This document shows positions 1-8,813 of a stretch of DNA of 64,000 nt, one piece after another. This DNA comes from Sorangium cellulosum So0157-2 (GTDB taxonomy: Bacteria > Myxococcota_A > Polyangia > Polyangiales > Polyangiaceae): positions 3,286,001 through 3,350,000 of the forward strand of contig NC_021658.1 of the NCBI RefSeq assembly GCF_000418325.1, given 5' to 3'. Each line of letters opens with the position of its first letter. The first letter of the stretch is position 1. Under the pieces are notes generated by a model. It saw nothing but the letters and a program-made list of their open reading frames with translations, ran no database searches and was not told the origin of the DNA. Made by a program: the position numbers and the translations under genes.

Positions 1-57
1 GCCCTGGCTAGCTAGCGTCTCGCGGTGCCCACGCGGCCCACGAATACCGGGCGATTC

Positions 58-2073
58 ATGAGGAGAACCACCTTGTCAACGCTTCTTGCCGCCTCCTGCG
101 CCTCCGGCGCGCCGCACGTCGAGGCGCCCCCGGCGGCGCCCGCTCCTGAGCTCCTGGCCTTCGAGATCCAGGAAGGCCGGATTCGTAATCACTTCTTCCG
201 TCATGGTCATATCGCCGCTCATGTCCTGACGACGTCCGGCGTGTCGCCGCGCCTCATCGTCGCTTTTCCGGCGGGCGACATGGGAATCGCCGTGTGGTTC
301 GACGCGCTCCCGGCGCCGGTCGAGCTCTCGGTGGAGGGGGGCCTCTCCGGCGTCGAGCGGCCCGGCGGCATGCGCGGCGTCTCGGCGCTGCTCGCGAGCG
401 CGGCCCCGGCGCTGCGCGTCCATCGGCTCATCCTCGGGAGCATCCGCACGGTGCGCGACGTGGGCCGCGACGCGCCGCTCCCGGCCTGGTTGCGCGGCGA
501 CGTCGAGGCGGGCGGCGCGTGGGTCGCCGCGCGGCGCACCACGCGGGACGGCGAGCACCACCTCGAGCTGCTCGTCGAGCCGGAGGGCGGCACGACGGCC
601 GCGCTGGGGCCGGACGGGCGGATCGAGCTCACGGCGGGCCCGAGCGGCCTGCGGGTCCGGGTGACGGCGCTCTCGGACGAGCCGCCGCTCACGCCGGTGC
701 CGCTCGGCGAGCTCGTCACCGAGCGCGCCGCCGACGACCCGCGCCACCGGCAGGCGCTCGCCTTCCTCGCGTACCGGGAGAAGCTCCTGGCCGGGTCCTG
801 GCGCTTCCTCACGTACTTCGGCCGGGACACGCTGCTCGCGGTGAGGATGCTCCTGCCGGTGCTGGAGCCGGCCGCGATCGAGGCGGGCATCGGCTCGGTC
901 CTCGATCGGCTGAGCCCGTCCGGGGAGGTCGCGCACGAGGAGGCGATCGGCGAGTACGCGGCGCTCCTGCACCTCGCCGCCGGCCGCGCCGGGGCGCTGC
1001 GCGAGCCCGTCTACGATTACAAGATGGTCGACGACGACTTCCTCCTCGCGCCGCTCTGCGCCGAGTACCTCCTCGGCAGCGCGGCGGGCCGGGAGCGCGC
1101 GGCGGCGTTCCTCTCGCGCCGGACGCCGGCGGGCGACACGTACGCGCAGGCGCTCGCGCGGAACGTGTCGCTCGTGCTCCGCCTCGCCGCCCCGTTCGCC
1201 GAGACGGGGGATCCGAGGGCGCTCGTCTCGCTCAAGGAGGGGGAGTCCGTCGGCGAGTGGCGCGACAGCGCGGAGGGCCTCGCGTTCGGCCGCATCCCGT
1301 ACAACGTGAACGCCGCCCTCGTCCCGGCCGCGCTCCGCGCGTCGGCGCGGCTGCTCGCGAGCCCGCTGCTCGGCGCGGACGCGGAGGGCGCCGGCCGGGC
1401 GGAGCGGCTCGCGCGCGCGTGGCGGGACGCCGGCGTGTTCTTCCGGGTGGAGCTGCCGGAGGCGGAGGCGCGGCGGCGCGTCGCCGCCTATGCGGCGTCG
1501 CTGGGCCTGGACGCGGCGCCGGCGCTCGCGTCGCTCTCGGGGCCGCTCTCGTTTCCGGCGATCGCGCTCGACCGGGAGGGCAGGCCCCTTCCCATCATGC
1601 ACTCCGACGACAGCTTCGTCCTCCTGTTCACCGACCCGCCGCCCGGCGCCCTCGAGGAGATCGCCGGCCGCCTGCTCCGCCCCTTCCCGGCGGGCCTGCG
1701 GACGCCGGTCGGCGTCCTCGTCGCGAACCCCGCGCTCGCGCCGGATCCGGCGCTCTGGGCGCTGTTCACGCGAGGCCACTACCACGGCACGGTCACCTGG
1801 TCGTGGCAGCAGGCGATGCTGGCCGCGGGCCTCGACCGGCAGCTCGCGCGCGGCGACCTGCCAGCCCCCGCGCGCGACGCGCTGGAGCGCGCGCGGCGCG
1901 CGCTGTGGGAGGTGATCCAGGCCTCGCGGGAGGCGAGCACCCGGGAGCTCTGGAGCTGGGCCGTCGAGGGCGGCCGTTACCGGCTGGTCCCGTTCGGCGC
2001 CGAGCGGGCGCACCACGACGAGTCGAACGCGGTGCAGCTCTGGAGCACGGTGTACCTCGCGGTGCGCCCGTGA
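58..2073 (+). CDS. Secreted lipoprotein with (alpha/alpha)6-barrel glycosidase-like fold
   Basis: The product is about 671 residues, taking the ATG at 58; an upstream in-frame GTG at 25 would add 11 residues without improving the signal peptide. The N-terminus (MRRTTLSTLLAASC) reads as a lipoprotein signal with Cys near residue 14. The middle contains SWRFLTYFGRDTLLAVRML and later YDYKMVDDDFLLAPL, aromatic/acidic helix motifs of the kind found in six-hairpin glycosidases and debranching-type (alpha/alpha)6 barrels. This points to a surface enzyme acting on oligosaccharides, consistent with the neighbouring hemicellulase genes, but the substrate cannot be read from the sequence. The gene is convergent with the DUF1552 gene that ends at 2126. 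The fold assignment is an inference. Confidence 0.7.
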   Translation: MRRTTLSTLLAASCASGAPHVEAPPAAPAPELLAFEIQEGRIRNHFFRHGHIAAHVLTTSGVSPRLIVAFPAGDMGIAVWFDALPAPVELSVEGGLSGVERPGGMRGVSALLASAAPALRVHRLILGSIRTVRDVGRDAPLPAWLRGDVEAGGAWVAARRTTRDGEHHLELLVEPEGGTTAALGPDGRIELTAGPSGLRVRVTALSDEPPLTPVPLGELVTERAADDPRHRQALAFLAYREKLLAGSWRFLTYFGRDTLLAVRMLLPVLEPAAIEAGIGSVLDRLSPSGEVAHEEAIGEYAALLHLAAGRAGALREPVYDYKMVDDDFLLAPLCAEYLLGSAAGRERAAAFLSRRTPAGDTYAQALARNVSLVLRLAAPFAETGDPRALVSLKEGESVGEWRDSAEGLAFGRIPYNVNAALVPAALRASARLLASPLLGADAEGAGRAERLARAWRDAGVFFRVELPEAEARRRVAAYAASLGLDAAPALASLSGPLSFPAIALDREGRPLPIMHSDDSFVLLFTDPPPGALEEIAGRLLRPFPAGLRTPVGVLVANPALAPDPALWALFTRGHYHGTVTWSWQQAMLAAGLDRQLARGDLPAPARDALERARRALWEVIQASREASTRELWSWAVEGGRYRLVPFGAERAHHDESNAVQLWSTVYLAVRP

Positions 2074-2125
2074 TCGGCGCGAGGCGTGGTTGGGGAGGGG
2101 GAGAGCTCGCCCCGAACGCTCGCGC

Positions 2126-3556
2126 CTACGCGAACAGCCCCGAGATCGCCGTCGTGTGGAGGTCGGAGTCCCCGATGACGAAGTTCGGGAGGCCGAACGC
2201 GCCCGCGCACGCCATCCAGTAGTCGTTGGTCGACCGGAGGCCGCGGCCGCCGTTGTCCCACACGCGCCCGCCGAGCAGCTTGGTGCCCGCGCCGCCGAAG
2301 AGCAGCCAGGCCATCTTGTCCCAGTTGTGATGTCGGGTCCCGACCTCGGTGATGTAAGGGACGAGGGTGTTGTCCAGCAGCGATCCGCCGTTCACGTCCT
2401 TTGCGGCCGCGAGCTCCTGCAGGAACCCCACCATCTTGTTGGCATAGAACTCCTCCACGCGCGTGAGGAACTCCAGCGTGTCCCGCGTGTCGGGATCGTG
2501 GCTCGTCGTGTGGTGGACCTTGAAGATCTTCGAGTCCGGCGGCCACAGGTCGCCGAAGCTCACGTGGTTGGTCCCCGGGGCCCACTGGAAGGTCACCACG
2601 CGCGTCAGGTCGCACCGGAAGGCCGCCTTGACCACGGCGAAGTGCAGGGCGCCGATGCGCGCGTGCTTCTCGTCGTCGCGCTCTCTCACGACGTGCGACG
2701 AGTTGTAAGGGTCGATGTACTCGCTGACGCTGACGATCTCCGGCGGCTGCTCCATGCCGCAGAACGCGGGGTTGGTCGGGTCGGCGTCGAACTCCTTCTC
2801 CACCTCGCGGATCGCCTCCAGGTGCGCGTCCAGGAGCTCGCGCTGCGCGCTCGGCGCGAGCTCGTGGAGCCGGCCGAGGTCCCGCGTCGCGAAGTCGAGC
2901 ACGCTCTTCTTCTGCCGGCGCGCCCTGGCGAGCGCCTCGAGGTTGTCGTTCGTCGTCCCGCCGGGCATCAGCGAGCCGAACACCCGCTGGTAGGCATCGA
3001 ACGGCTGGTAGTACGGCGTCATCGGGGCCCGCGGGCCGGAGTACGACATGTGGCGCGTCGACACCTCCGGCGTGTCCGCGCGCTTGTCGCACGAGAGCTG
3101 GAGCGACGCGATCGCCGTCCCCTGCAGATCGGCCGACTGCTTCTGGATCAGCTGGTCGACGCTCGCCGCCTCGGACATCGGGTCGTCCCCGCCGTTGCCG
3201 GGGTAGAGCTGCTTGGTCCGCGTACCGGTCGCCATCAGGACGGTCCCGCGCTCGTGGCCGCCGCCGACCGACCCCTCGGACGGCAGCTTCAGGTCGCGGA
3301 ACACCACCATCTTGTCCTTCACCGGCTCGAACGGCTTCAGGATGCGGGACAGCGTGAAGTTGGTCCCGTTCCCTTGCGGCCACCAGTTCTCGTAGACGGT
3401 GCCCACGGGCCGCTGGACGATGAGGAACCGCTTCGGGCTCGGCGCGCCCTCCGCGGTCCGCTCGAGGCCGCGGAGGATCGCGAACATCCCCGCGGCGGCG
3501 CCGACGCCCTGGAGGAAGCGGCGGCGGGACGAGACATAGGGCAGGTGGCGGTTCAT
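2126..3556 (-). CDS. DUF1552 protein, Tat-exported (pair 1)
   Basis: This is a DUF1552 family protein of about 476 residues. The N-terminus carries a twin-arginine signal (SSRRRFLQG followed by a hydrophobic Ala/Gly stretch), so the protein is probably exported folded. The family's function is unknown; in planctomycetes and myxobacteria it is typically encoded next to DUF1592-type proteins, as here. I prefer the ATG at 3556 because it sits 5 nt after GGAGGAG; an alternative GTG at 3562 overlaps the stop of the upstream gene. Two other DUF1552 loci occur in the window (13234-14610 and the duplicate at 18396-21231). No catalytic residues can be assigned. Confidence 0.85.
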   Translation of the reverse strand: MNRHLPYVSSRRRFLQGVGAAAGMFAILRGLERTAEGAPSPKRFLIVQRPVGTVYENWWPQGNGTNFTLSRILKPFEPVKDKMVVFRDLKLPSEGSVGGGHERGTVLMATGTRTKQLYPGNGGDDPMSEAASVDQLIQKQSADLQGTAIASLQLSCDKRADTPEVSTRHMSYSGPRAPMTPYYQPFDAYQRVFGSLMPGGTTNDNLEALARARRQKKSVLDFATRDLGRLHELAPSAQRELLDAHLEAIREVEKEFDADPTNPAFCGMEQPPEIVSVSEYIDPYNSSHVVRERDDEKHARIGALHFAVVKAAFRCDLTRVVTFQWAPGTNHVSFGDLWPPDSKIFKVHHTTSHDPDTRDTLEFLTRVEEFYANKMVGFLQELAAAKDVNGGSLLDNTLVPYITEVGTRHHNWDKMAWLLFGGAGTKLLGGRVWDNGGRGLRSTNDYWMACAGAFGLPNFVIGDSDLHTTAISGLFA

Positions 3557-3558
3557 GG

Positions 3559-5307
3559 TCACTCCTCCTCCGTGCGCTCGGCGAGCGCGCGCGACGTCGC
3601 GACGGCCTTCACGATGGCCGGCAGGGTGCGCTCGCCCACCGGCAGCGCGTTGATCACGCCCTCGACCTGGCAGTCGTCCGGCCTGAGCTCTTCATCGTCG
3701 GTGCTGTAGGTGACGAGGTGCCGCGTCAGGCACGCGGCGAACTCCTCCCTTTGCGCCATCACACCGATGAACTCGACCGCGTTCGGGTAGCTCTCGTACA
3801 GCCCGAGGAGCCCGTTCATCTCGATGTTCGAGTCGATGGGCTCTCCATCGAGCGTGTCTCGATAGCGGCCCAGCGGATCGTAGTTCTCGAGCGTCAGGCC
3901 GAACGGGTCGATCCCCCGGTGGCACACGCCGCAGGTGCTGTTCATCGCGCGCGCCTCGGCGCGCTCGCGCTCGGTCATGTCGGCCTTGAGCAGGTCGGCC
4001 ACCGCCTGCGCGAGCTCCTCCGGCGGCGACGCGAGCTTCGGCAGGCAGAGCAGCGCGCCGCGGACGAACAGCCCCCGCGCGACCACGCTCGTGTTGTCCG
4101 TGCGCGAGAGCGTCGCGAGGACGCTCGCCTGCGTGAGCAGGCCGGCGCGCTGGCCTTCGGGCAGGGTGACCCGCGAGAACTCCTCCGCCGCGCCCGTGTG
4201 CTCCACGCCGTACACCTTGGCGAGCGGCTCGTTGACGAACGTCTCGCGCGACGTGAGCAGCTCGGTGACGTCCGCGCCGCGCTCCCAGAGGGTCTCGTCC
4301 ACGAACAGCTCGGTCTCGTGGAACATGGCCGCCTGGAGCCCGGGACCGTATTCGGGGAACATCCCAGGATCCTTGATCGTGCCGAACAGGTTGCTGAGCC
4401 CCCACGCCGCGAGCAGCGTCGTGCTCAGGCTGCGCCGCGTCTCCGGCAGCGCGAGCAGCCGCTCGGTCTGCCGGGCGATCTCCTTCGGGTCGCGGAGGGC
4501 CCCGGAGTCGGCGGCGGCCATCAGCTCCGCGTCCGGCTGGCTGTCCGTGAGGAAGAACGAGAGCTCGCTGGCGAGCTCGTGCGGCGTCAGCCGCACGACG
4601 CCGTCGCTGCCCTTCTCGCCGAGCTCCGTCCGGTAGGAGAAGGAGGGCGACGCGAGGACGGCCTCGACGGCGAGCATCACGCCGCGCTCGTAGCTCTCTT
4701 CCTTCCCGAGCGCGAACACCTCCATCAGGTCCGCGAGCTCGGCCTCGCCGATCGGCCTCCGGAACGCCTGCGCCGCGAACCCGGTCAAGAAGCCGCGGGC
4801 GCACGCGTCATCCCCGTTCTGCGCGCAGCCCGTCACCTCCTGGAAGCGCCCCTTGAGGGTCTCCGCGGCGTAAGCGGCGCTGTCGAGCCGCCCGCGCACC
4901 AGCGATGTGCCGGCGACCAGCCCCTTCTTCATGAACGGCTTGGTCTTGTCGTCGGGCGCCAGATCGGCCCGCACGGCGGTGTCCCCGAGCACGGTGCGCA
5001 CGGAGTTCGTGAACTGAAGATCGGTGAGCAGCACGACGCGGCGCCCGAGCCGCGGCGCGCACTGCGCCTCCGCGTCCGGGCGCCCGTCGTCGGGTCGCCC
5101 GCTGCTGCCACCTGGTTCTTGTTCGCCGGAGTTGTCCCCGAGGGTGCCCGTACACGCCGCCGCCACGAGGGCCGAGGCGCACGCGGCGAGCCACGCCGAG
5201 CGGCGCCGCGCGGCGCTCCGAGGCGAGCGCTCCCGGGCGACCTGCCCCTCCCCCGAAGCGGGGGGCGCCGCGCGCTCTTTCCGATCCCAAACCCGAGGTC
5301 GATGCAT
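3559..5307 (-). CDS. DUF1592-type CXXCH lipoprotein (pair 1)
   Basis: This protein of about 582 residues has the DUF1595-DUF1592-DUF1588-DUF1585 arrangement. An Arg-rich n-region precedes SAWLAACASALVAAAC, a probable lipobox. RGFLTGFAAQAFRRPIGEAEL matches the DUF1595 region. STCGVCHRGIDPFGLTLENYDPLG near residue 460 contains a CXXCH haem c-type motif followed by the typical DUF1588 tail. The ATG at 5307 is chosen because GGAGG lies 7 nt upstream; a TTG at 5322 is less likely. The gene is directly upstream of and coupled to its DUF1552 partner. Covalent haem is plausible but unproven. Unlike pairs 2 and 3, its upstream region shows no arabinose-type operator. Confidence 0.87.
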   Translation of the reverse strand: MHRPRVWDRKERAAPPASGEGQVARERSPRSAARRRSAWLAACASALVAAACTGTLGDNSGEQEPGGSSGRPDDGRPDAEAQCAPRLGRRVVLLTDLQFTNSVRTVLGDTAVRADLAPDDKTKPFMKKGLVAGTSLVRGRLDSAAYAAETLKGRFQEVTGCAQNGDDACARGFLTGFAAQAFRRPIGEAELADLMEVFALGKEESYERGVMLAVEAVLASPSFSYRTELGEKGSDGVVRLTPHELASELSFFLTDSQPDAELMAAADSGALRDPKEIARQTERLLALPETRRSLSTTLLAAWGLSNLFGTIKDPGMFPEYGPGLQAAMFHETELFVDETLWERGADVTELLTSRETFVNEPLAKVYGVEHTGAAEEFSRVTLPEGQRAGLLTQASVLATLSRTDNTSVVARGLFVRGALLCLPKLASPPEELAQAVADLLKADMTERERAEARAMNSTCGVCHRGIDPFGLTLENYDPLGRYRDTLDGEPIDSNIEMNGLLGLYESYPNAVEFIGVMAQREEFAACLTRHLVTYSTDDEELRPDDCQVEGVINALPVGERTLPAIVKAVATSRALAERTEEE

Positions 5308-6005
5308 GAACAAGCCTCCCAATCTATCCCGCGGCGCGAGCGCCCGTTGCTCGAGATCAGCCTACGAAACGGGGCCAGGTGGACTGCACCGATGCAGAAG
5401 ACGAGCCGCCTTCGACACGACGCCATCCCGAAGCCCCCAACCTTCACATCCTGGGATGCGAAACGGCGCAACGACGAACCGTCGTGTTGCGCAGCGAAGT
5501 CCCACCTCGCCGCCGGGCGAGGATCCTCCGGGGGCGAGCGCTCGGTGCTCGCCGAGCGCCCTGCTCACTTCCGGACATGCTTAGTTTCAACCACGCACGC
5601 TCATGAGTCAAACCAATTTGTCGCGATCGGGGCGTTTGGATAGGACGCCAAGTTTACGTTAATACAGCAGATATCCGGCGTGCGCGGCGCGTGGAGGCAC
5701 CCAGCGCGACGCGTCAGGCTGTGCTCCTCCTGGAGCAGCACCGATTCGCGCGCCGGGGCCTCCGCGCCCGCGCGAGCTACGATGTCGGAGGGGCGGCGCG
5801 GCGCGCGGCGCTCGCCTCGCAGGGAGGCGAGCGCGCGCCGTCGCCTCACGGCAAGAGGTCGCCGATCGCCGCGGATCCACACCGCGAATACTGCATTCCA
5901 ACCAGAATCATCGCATTCCTCCATGCCACGCACGCTGAATGGCAGAGCCGGAGTTCCCCCGACGCGCTCGCGGTTTCCAGGTGATATCGCGCGCGCAGCT
6001 CGAGT
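5308..6005. other. Non-coding interval upstream of DUF1592 pair 1
   Basis: No gene is supported in these roughly 700 bases. Two local signals are visible. One is a possible minus-strand promoter, TTGACT (5606-5611) with a 17-nt spacer to GAAACT (5583-5588). The other is an 8-bp-stem hairpin GCGCTCGG/CCGAGCGC at 5538-5559. A 10-of-14 match to the arabinose-type operator at 5651-5664 lacks a correctly spaced -35 and is not accepted. Confidence 0.5.
5583..5611 (-). promoter_or_regulatory. Candidate sigma70-type promoter for pair 1
   Basis: TTGACT, a 17-nt spacer and GAAACT on the minus strand lie about 275 nt upstream of the DUF1592 start. It has the same -35 and spacing as the six operator-containing promoters of the window but lacks the palindrome. 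Confidence 0.3.
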
Positions 6006-7769
6006 TCACGCGGTCTCCGAGGAGCGTCGACCCGCGGCCCCGCGCCGCCCAGCGCCTCGCGCACGGCGCCGCCGCGCGGCGACCGCGCCCAGCGCGATGA
6101 GCGCGGCGAGCGCCCCCGCGGGGGAGCTGGACCCCGAGCTGACCCGGAACGCGCACCCGGCCTCGTCGTGGCTACCGCCATCAGCGGGGGCGGCGCCAGC
6201 GCCCCCCGCGCCGCTGCCCGCCGTCGCTCCGGTGCTGGTGGTCGCTGCGCTGCTGACGCTCCCACCCTCGCCCGAGCCGCCGCTGCCCGTGGCTCCCCCT
6301 TCACCTGTGCTCGGGGCGCCCCCGCCGCCCCCGCCGCCCCCGCCGCCCCCGCCGCCGGTCGGCTCCGGATCCGGGGCGTCGAGCGGCGTGAATTTCCACC
6401 AGTTGAAATTGAACAGGGGACCGTTCCCGCCGGTGAACTTCAGGTACAGATCGTGGATCCCTGTCGCGCCGTCGACCGCGCACGACGTGGTCACCCAGGT
6501 CTGGGCGCCGCCGGTACCCTGAACCATGCAGGTTCCGACCAGCGTGCCGGTCGGGCTGTCGAGGCGCAGCTCGATGCTGCCGCCGCCCGTCGCCGAGGCC
6601 ACCCTCGCGTCGAAGGACACCGCGCCGGAGCCGAAATCGACGCCCTTCACCTTGATGTAGTCCCCGTTGTCGATCGAGGTGACGTTCACGCCGCCCTCGC
6701 TGCATCTCTCGGTCTCGACACCGGATTCCCAGGCGATGGTCTCAGCCTCCGTCATGACATACGGATTCAGGTTGCCGACGCCAGGCGGGCCCTCCTTCGT
6801 CATCCTGATCGTCGGGATTGTACCGTCGGGGTTGAACGTGAACTTCTCGACGGCCGCCGAGCGGTGAAAGCCTCCGCCGCCCGGCAGGGCGCCGTTGTGA
6901 TAGAAGAAGTAGGAGTTCCCCTTGAAATCGATGACGCCCGCGTGATTGGTGAAGCTGCTGCCCTCCGTGGGCATGATGACCCCGCGGTACGTCCACGGGC
7001 CGGTGGGGCTGCTGCTCGTGGAGTAGGCGATGTATTCAGGGATGGGGCCAGCCGCATACACGAGGTAGTACAGCCCGTCGCGCTTGTAGAGCCAGGGACC
7101 TTCTTCGTACTTGGTCGTATGACGACCATCATTTTCCCCGGTGCGCTGCCCGAAGCTCGCCGCCGTCATGGGCACGTGCACGACGCCTCCCTGGTAGGAG
7201 ATCATGTCTTCGTTCAGCTTGACGTAGCACGAGCTCGGGTTCCCCCAGTACAGGTAGGCCTGGCCGTCGTCGTCGATGAGCACCGTCGGATCGATGTCGC
7301 CGCAGTCGGCCGCGACGAGCGGCTTCCCCAGGGCGTCCTTGAACGGACCGGTAGGGCTGTCCGACACGGCCACGCCGATGGTCATCCTGTTGAGCGAGCG
7401 GCTCGTCACAGGCACGTAGTAGTAGAACTTCCCGTTCCTGTGGACGGCCTGGCCTGCCCACGCGTCCCCCTTCGCCCAGCTGAAATCGCTGTATTTCAGC
7501 GGCGAGCCGTGGTCCGTCCAGTTCACCATGTCCTTGGAGGAGTACACCCTCCATTCGTTCATCCCGAACCAGTCCGTGGCGCTGTCCTCGTCATGCCCGG
7601 TGTAGAGGTACACCGTGTCACCGTGGACCATGGGCGCAGGATCGGGGGTATAGATGGTCTGAACGATGGGGTTGTCCGCCAGCGAGACGGACGGGAATGC
7701 AGCCACGCCGCAAAGTATCGATGCCGCCGTGAGGGCCTTACGTCGGATGAGCGTCGTGTTCGTTGCCAT
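6006..7769 (-). CDS. GH43-CBM6 arabinanase/xylosidase-type protein with MYXO-CTERM-like tail
   Basis: The product is about 587 residues. A signal peptide (to about residue 31, SVSLADNP) precedes a five-bladed GH43 domain. The expected catalytic acids are visible: Asp in TPDPAPM (general base), Asp in GDIDPTVLIDDDG and Glu in KYEEGPWLYK. A CBM6-like beta-sandwich follows (MTEAETIAWESG to FNWWKF). A linker with a run of 13 Gly, encoded by a CCGCCC-type simple repeat near 6322-6357, leads to a C-terminal Cys, a hydrophobic helix and RRRRAR, resembling a MYXO-CTERM sorting signal. The ATG at 7769 has AAGGA upstream. The reading frame stays open up to 7964 through the araB-like leader, but that extension would bury the signal peptide. 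It probably cleaves arabinose side chains or arabinan. The operator promoter lies at 7998-8026. Confidence 0.9.
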   Translation of the reverse strand: MATNTTLIRRKALTAASILCGVAAFPSVSLADNPIVQTIYTPDPAPMVHGDTVYLYTGHDEDSATDWFGMNEWRVYSSKDMVNWTDHGSPLKYSDFSWAKGDAWAGQAVHRNGKFYYYVPVTSRSLNRMTIGVAVSDSPTGPFKDALGKPLVAADCGDIDPTVLIDDDGQAYLYWGNPSSCYVKLNEDMISYQGGVVHVPMTAASFGQRTGENDGRHTTKYEEGPWLYKRDGLYYLVYAAGPIPEYIAYSTSSSPTGPWTYRGVIMPTEGSSFTNHAGVIDFKGNSYFFYHNGALPGGGGFHRSAAVEKFTFNPDGTIPTIRMTKEGPPGVGNLNPYVMTEAETIAWESGVETERCSEGGVNVTSIDNGDYIKVKGVDFGSGAVSFDARVASATGGGSIELRLDSPTGTLVGTCMVQGTGGAQTWVTTSCAVDGATGIHDLYLKFTGGNGPLFNFNWWKFTPLDAPDPEPTGGGGGGGGGGGGGAPSTGEGGATGSGGSGEGGSVSSAATTSTGATAGSGAGGAGAAPADGGSHDEAGCAFRVSSGSSSPAGALAALIALGAVAARRRRARGAGRRGAAGRRSSETA

Positions 7770-7859
7770 TCTCGGATCCTTGCTGGTCTCCTGAAGCTTC
7801 GTCAGGTATCGTCGATGTCGTAGGCGGCTCGGCTGGAGCATCTCCGGACGGCGCGGCGG

Positions 7860-7965
7860 CAGCCCATCAAGAGCTCGCCAGCGCTCGCGTCCGACACCAC
7901 CGCGCGAACGGAGTCGGTGCCGAGATCGATCGGATGACGAGGGCCCCGGGCGCGGACGACCCATC
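7860..7965 (-). pseudogene. Degenerate copy of araB 5' end (cassette A)
   Basis: The leader of the GH43 gene aligns with the first codons of araB at nearly identical distance from the promoter (75 versus 76 nt from the -10 end to the GGCACCGACTCCG block). One frame reads PIDLGTDSVRAVVSDASAGEL, compared with [20 protein letters not shown] in AraB. The position of the araB ATG reads CGC and there is a 1-nt deletion, so this is a non-coding relic. Confidence 0.75.
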
Positions 7966-7997
7966 CCTGGGGAAGCAGAAGGATACTTCTCCTGGCC

Positions 7998-8026
7998 AAT
8001 GTGAACGCTAACATGGCCGGAGTCAA
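7998..8026 (-). promoter_or_regulatory. LacI-type operator promoter A (GH43 gene)
   Basis: On the minus strand: -35 TTGACT (8021-8026), 17-nt spacer, -10 CACATT (7998-8003). The palindrome at 8000-8013 reads TGTTAGCGTTCACA on the transcribed orientation and overlaps the -10. An upstream GGTCGAT lies just before the -35, as at promoters B and C. Confidence 0.82.
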
Positions 8027-8069
8027 CACAGATCGACCGGGCCGCGGGTGATGCTCCGGCCCGGGGAAG

Positions 8070-8145
8070 GCCGAGGCTGGCGGGGCTCCTCCGGCCCGCG
8101 GCGTGGAGAGGGGCGGGCGCGGGGCGCCGCGGGACATCAGGCGAG
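8070..8145 (+). pseudogene. Degenerate copy of lacI 5' end (cassette A)
   Basis: On the side of promoter A where lacI would lie in the parent arrangement, the plus strand reads AGGAPPARGVERGGRGAP, compared with AENSPPERRVKRGGRRAA at the start of the LacI-family protein. The codon matching the lacI ATG is GAG. The nucleotide match continues through the CCGCGG-CAT stretch. Orientation relative to the promoter is divergent, as in lacI. Confidence 0.65.
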
Positions 8146-8235
8146 GCCCGCGCTCGTGTGACCTACCGCCCTCGATCGGTGTCGTTCGCGGCCTCAGCTA
8201 CGGAGAAATCCAGGCGTACTGTCGAGTGCGGCAGC

Positions 8236-8262
8236 ATGGATGACATGGATGACATGGATGAA
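8236..8262 (+). repeat. Three 9-bp tandem repeats
   Basis: ATGGATGAC occurs twice, followed by ATGGATGAA. The repeat lies between the two back-to-back cassettes A and B. No function is evident. Confidence 0.85.
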
Positions 8263-8263
8263 G

Positions 8264-8315
8264 CCAGCGCCCGCGCTTCTTGACGCGGCGCTCCGGAGGA
8301 GCCCTGTCAGCCTTT
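8264..8315 (-). pseudogene. Degenerate copy of lacI 5' end (cassette B)
   Basis: The minus strand reads ADRAPPERRVKKRGRW, compared with AENSPPERRVKRGGRR at the LacI-family N-terminus. The position of the start codon is AGG. It lies upstream of and divergent from promoter B. Confidence 0.72.
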
Positions 8316-8357
8316 CTCGCTTCAGTTGCGAGGAAGATGCAGGGTGGTCGATCTGGA

Positions 8358-8386
8358 TTGACATCGCTTCTGTTAGCGTTAACATG
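8358..8386 (+). promoter_or_regulatory. LacI-type operator promoter B (unknown lipoprotein gene)
   Basis: -35 TTGACA (8358-8363), 17-nt spacer, -10-like AACATG (8381-8386). The palindrome at 8371-8384 reads TGTTAGCGTTAACA. GGTCGAT lies just upstream of the -35. The leader to the lipoprotein start at 8814 is about 420 nt. Confidence 0.75.
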
Positions 8387-8439
8387 ACGACCCATTCGTA
8401 TCTCTTGCTTCGCTCCGGAGGGGTGGTCATACGCGCCGA

Positions 8440-8520
8440 GAGCTTCGTCAGCCGATCGATCTCGGCGCCGGTTCAGCACGCTCGGTCGCCACGGGCGCGA
8501 GCCACGTTGAGCTCGCGGAC
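8440..8520 (+). pseudogene. Degenerate copy of araB 5' end (cassette B)
   Basis: One plus frame reads PIDLGAGSARSVATGASHVE, followed shortly by VAVA, compared with [20 protein letters not shown] and AAVA in AraB. The codon matching the araB ATG is ATA. It is closest in sequence to the cassette A relic (both share CGATCGATCTCGGC). Confidence 0.7.
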
Positions 8521-8813
8521 GTCGCGGTCGCGGGTCAGCAGCGCCGGGCGCGGGGGCTCCACGACGACCGGCGCGCGCGTCGGTTCGCGAGCATCTGCTC
8601 GACGCCCCGCACATCCACCGAGCTGACCTGCGTCGACGACCGCAGGGGGATCACGACCTGAGAGACCCGTCGAGACGGTCATGAGGCGGCTCGCGGCGCT
8701 GCGCCGGGCCGCGCACGACCATGGCATGGCCATTCGAACGAGACGCGATGTCGACGAGACGACGTTTGGCATTCCCACGTTCAATACCGGCGCGCTCGCC
8801 GGACTGGTGCAAA

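Noticed and set aside
76..2016. Long Arg-rich open frames antisense to most genes
   Set aside because: In DNA this rich in GC, long stop-free antisense frames are expected. They have no domain similarity, and the sense frames have clear families.
5651..5664. Possible seventh arabinose-type operator upstream of DUF1592 pair 1
   Set aside because: Only 10 of 14 positions match in either orientation, and no -35 lies at the fixed distance seen in the six real sites.
7770..7964. Longer GH43 protein starting at 7964
   Set aside because: The extension is Arg/Ser-rich, runs through the araB relic in a different frame and would place the signal peptide 65 residues inside the protein.
7770..8030. Riboswitch or structured leader RNA shared by the regulon
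   Set aside because: The shared leader sequence aligns with araB coding DNA and shows frame-level similarity to its protein, so a decayed coding fragment explains it better. The short TATCCTT block is kept as a separate finding.
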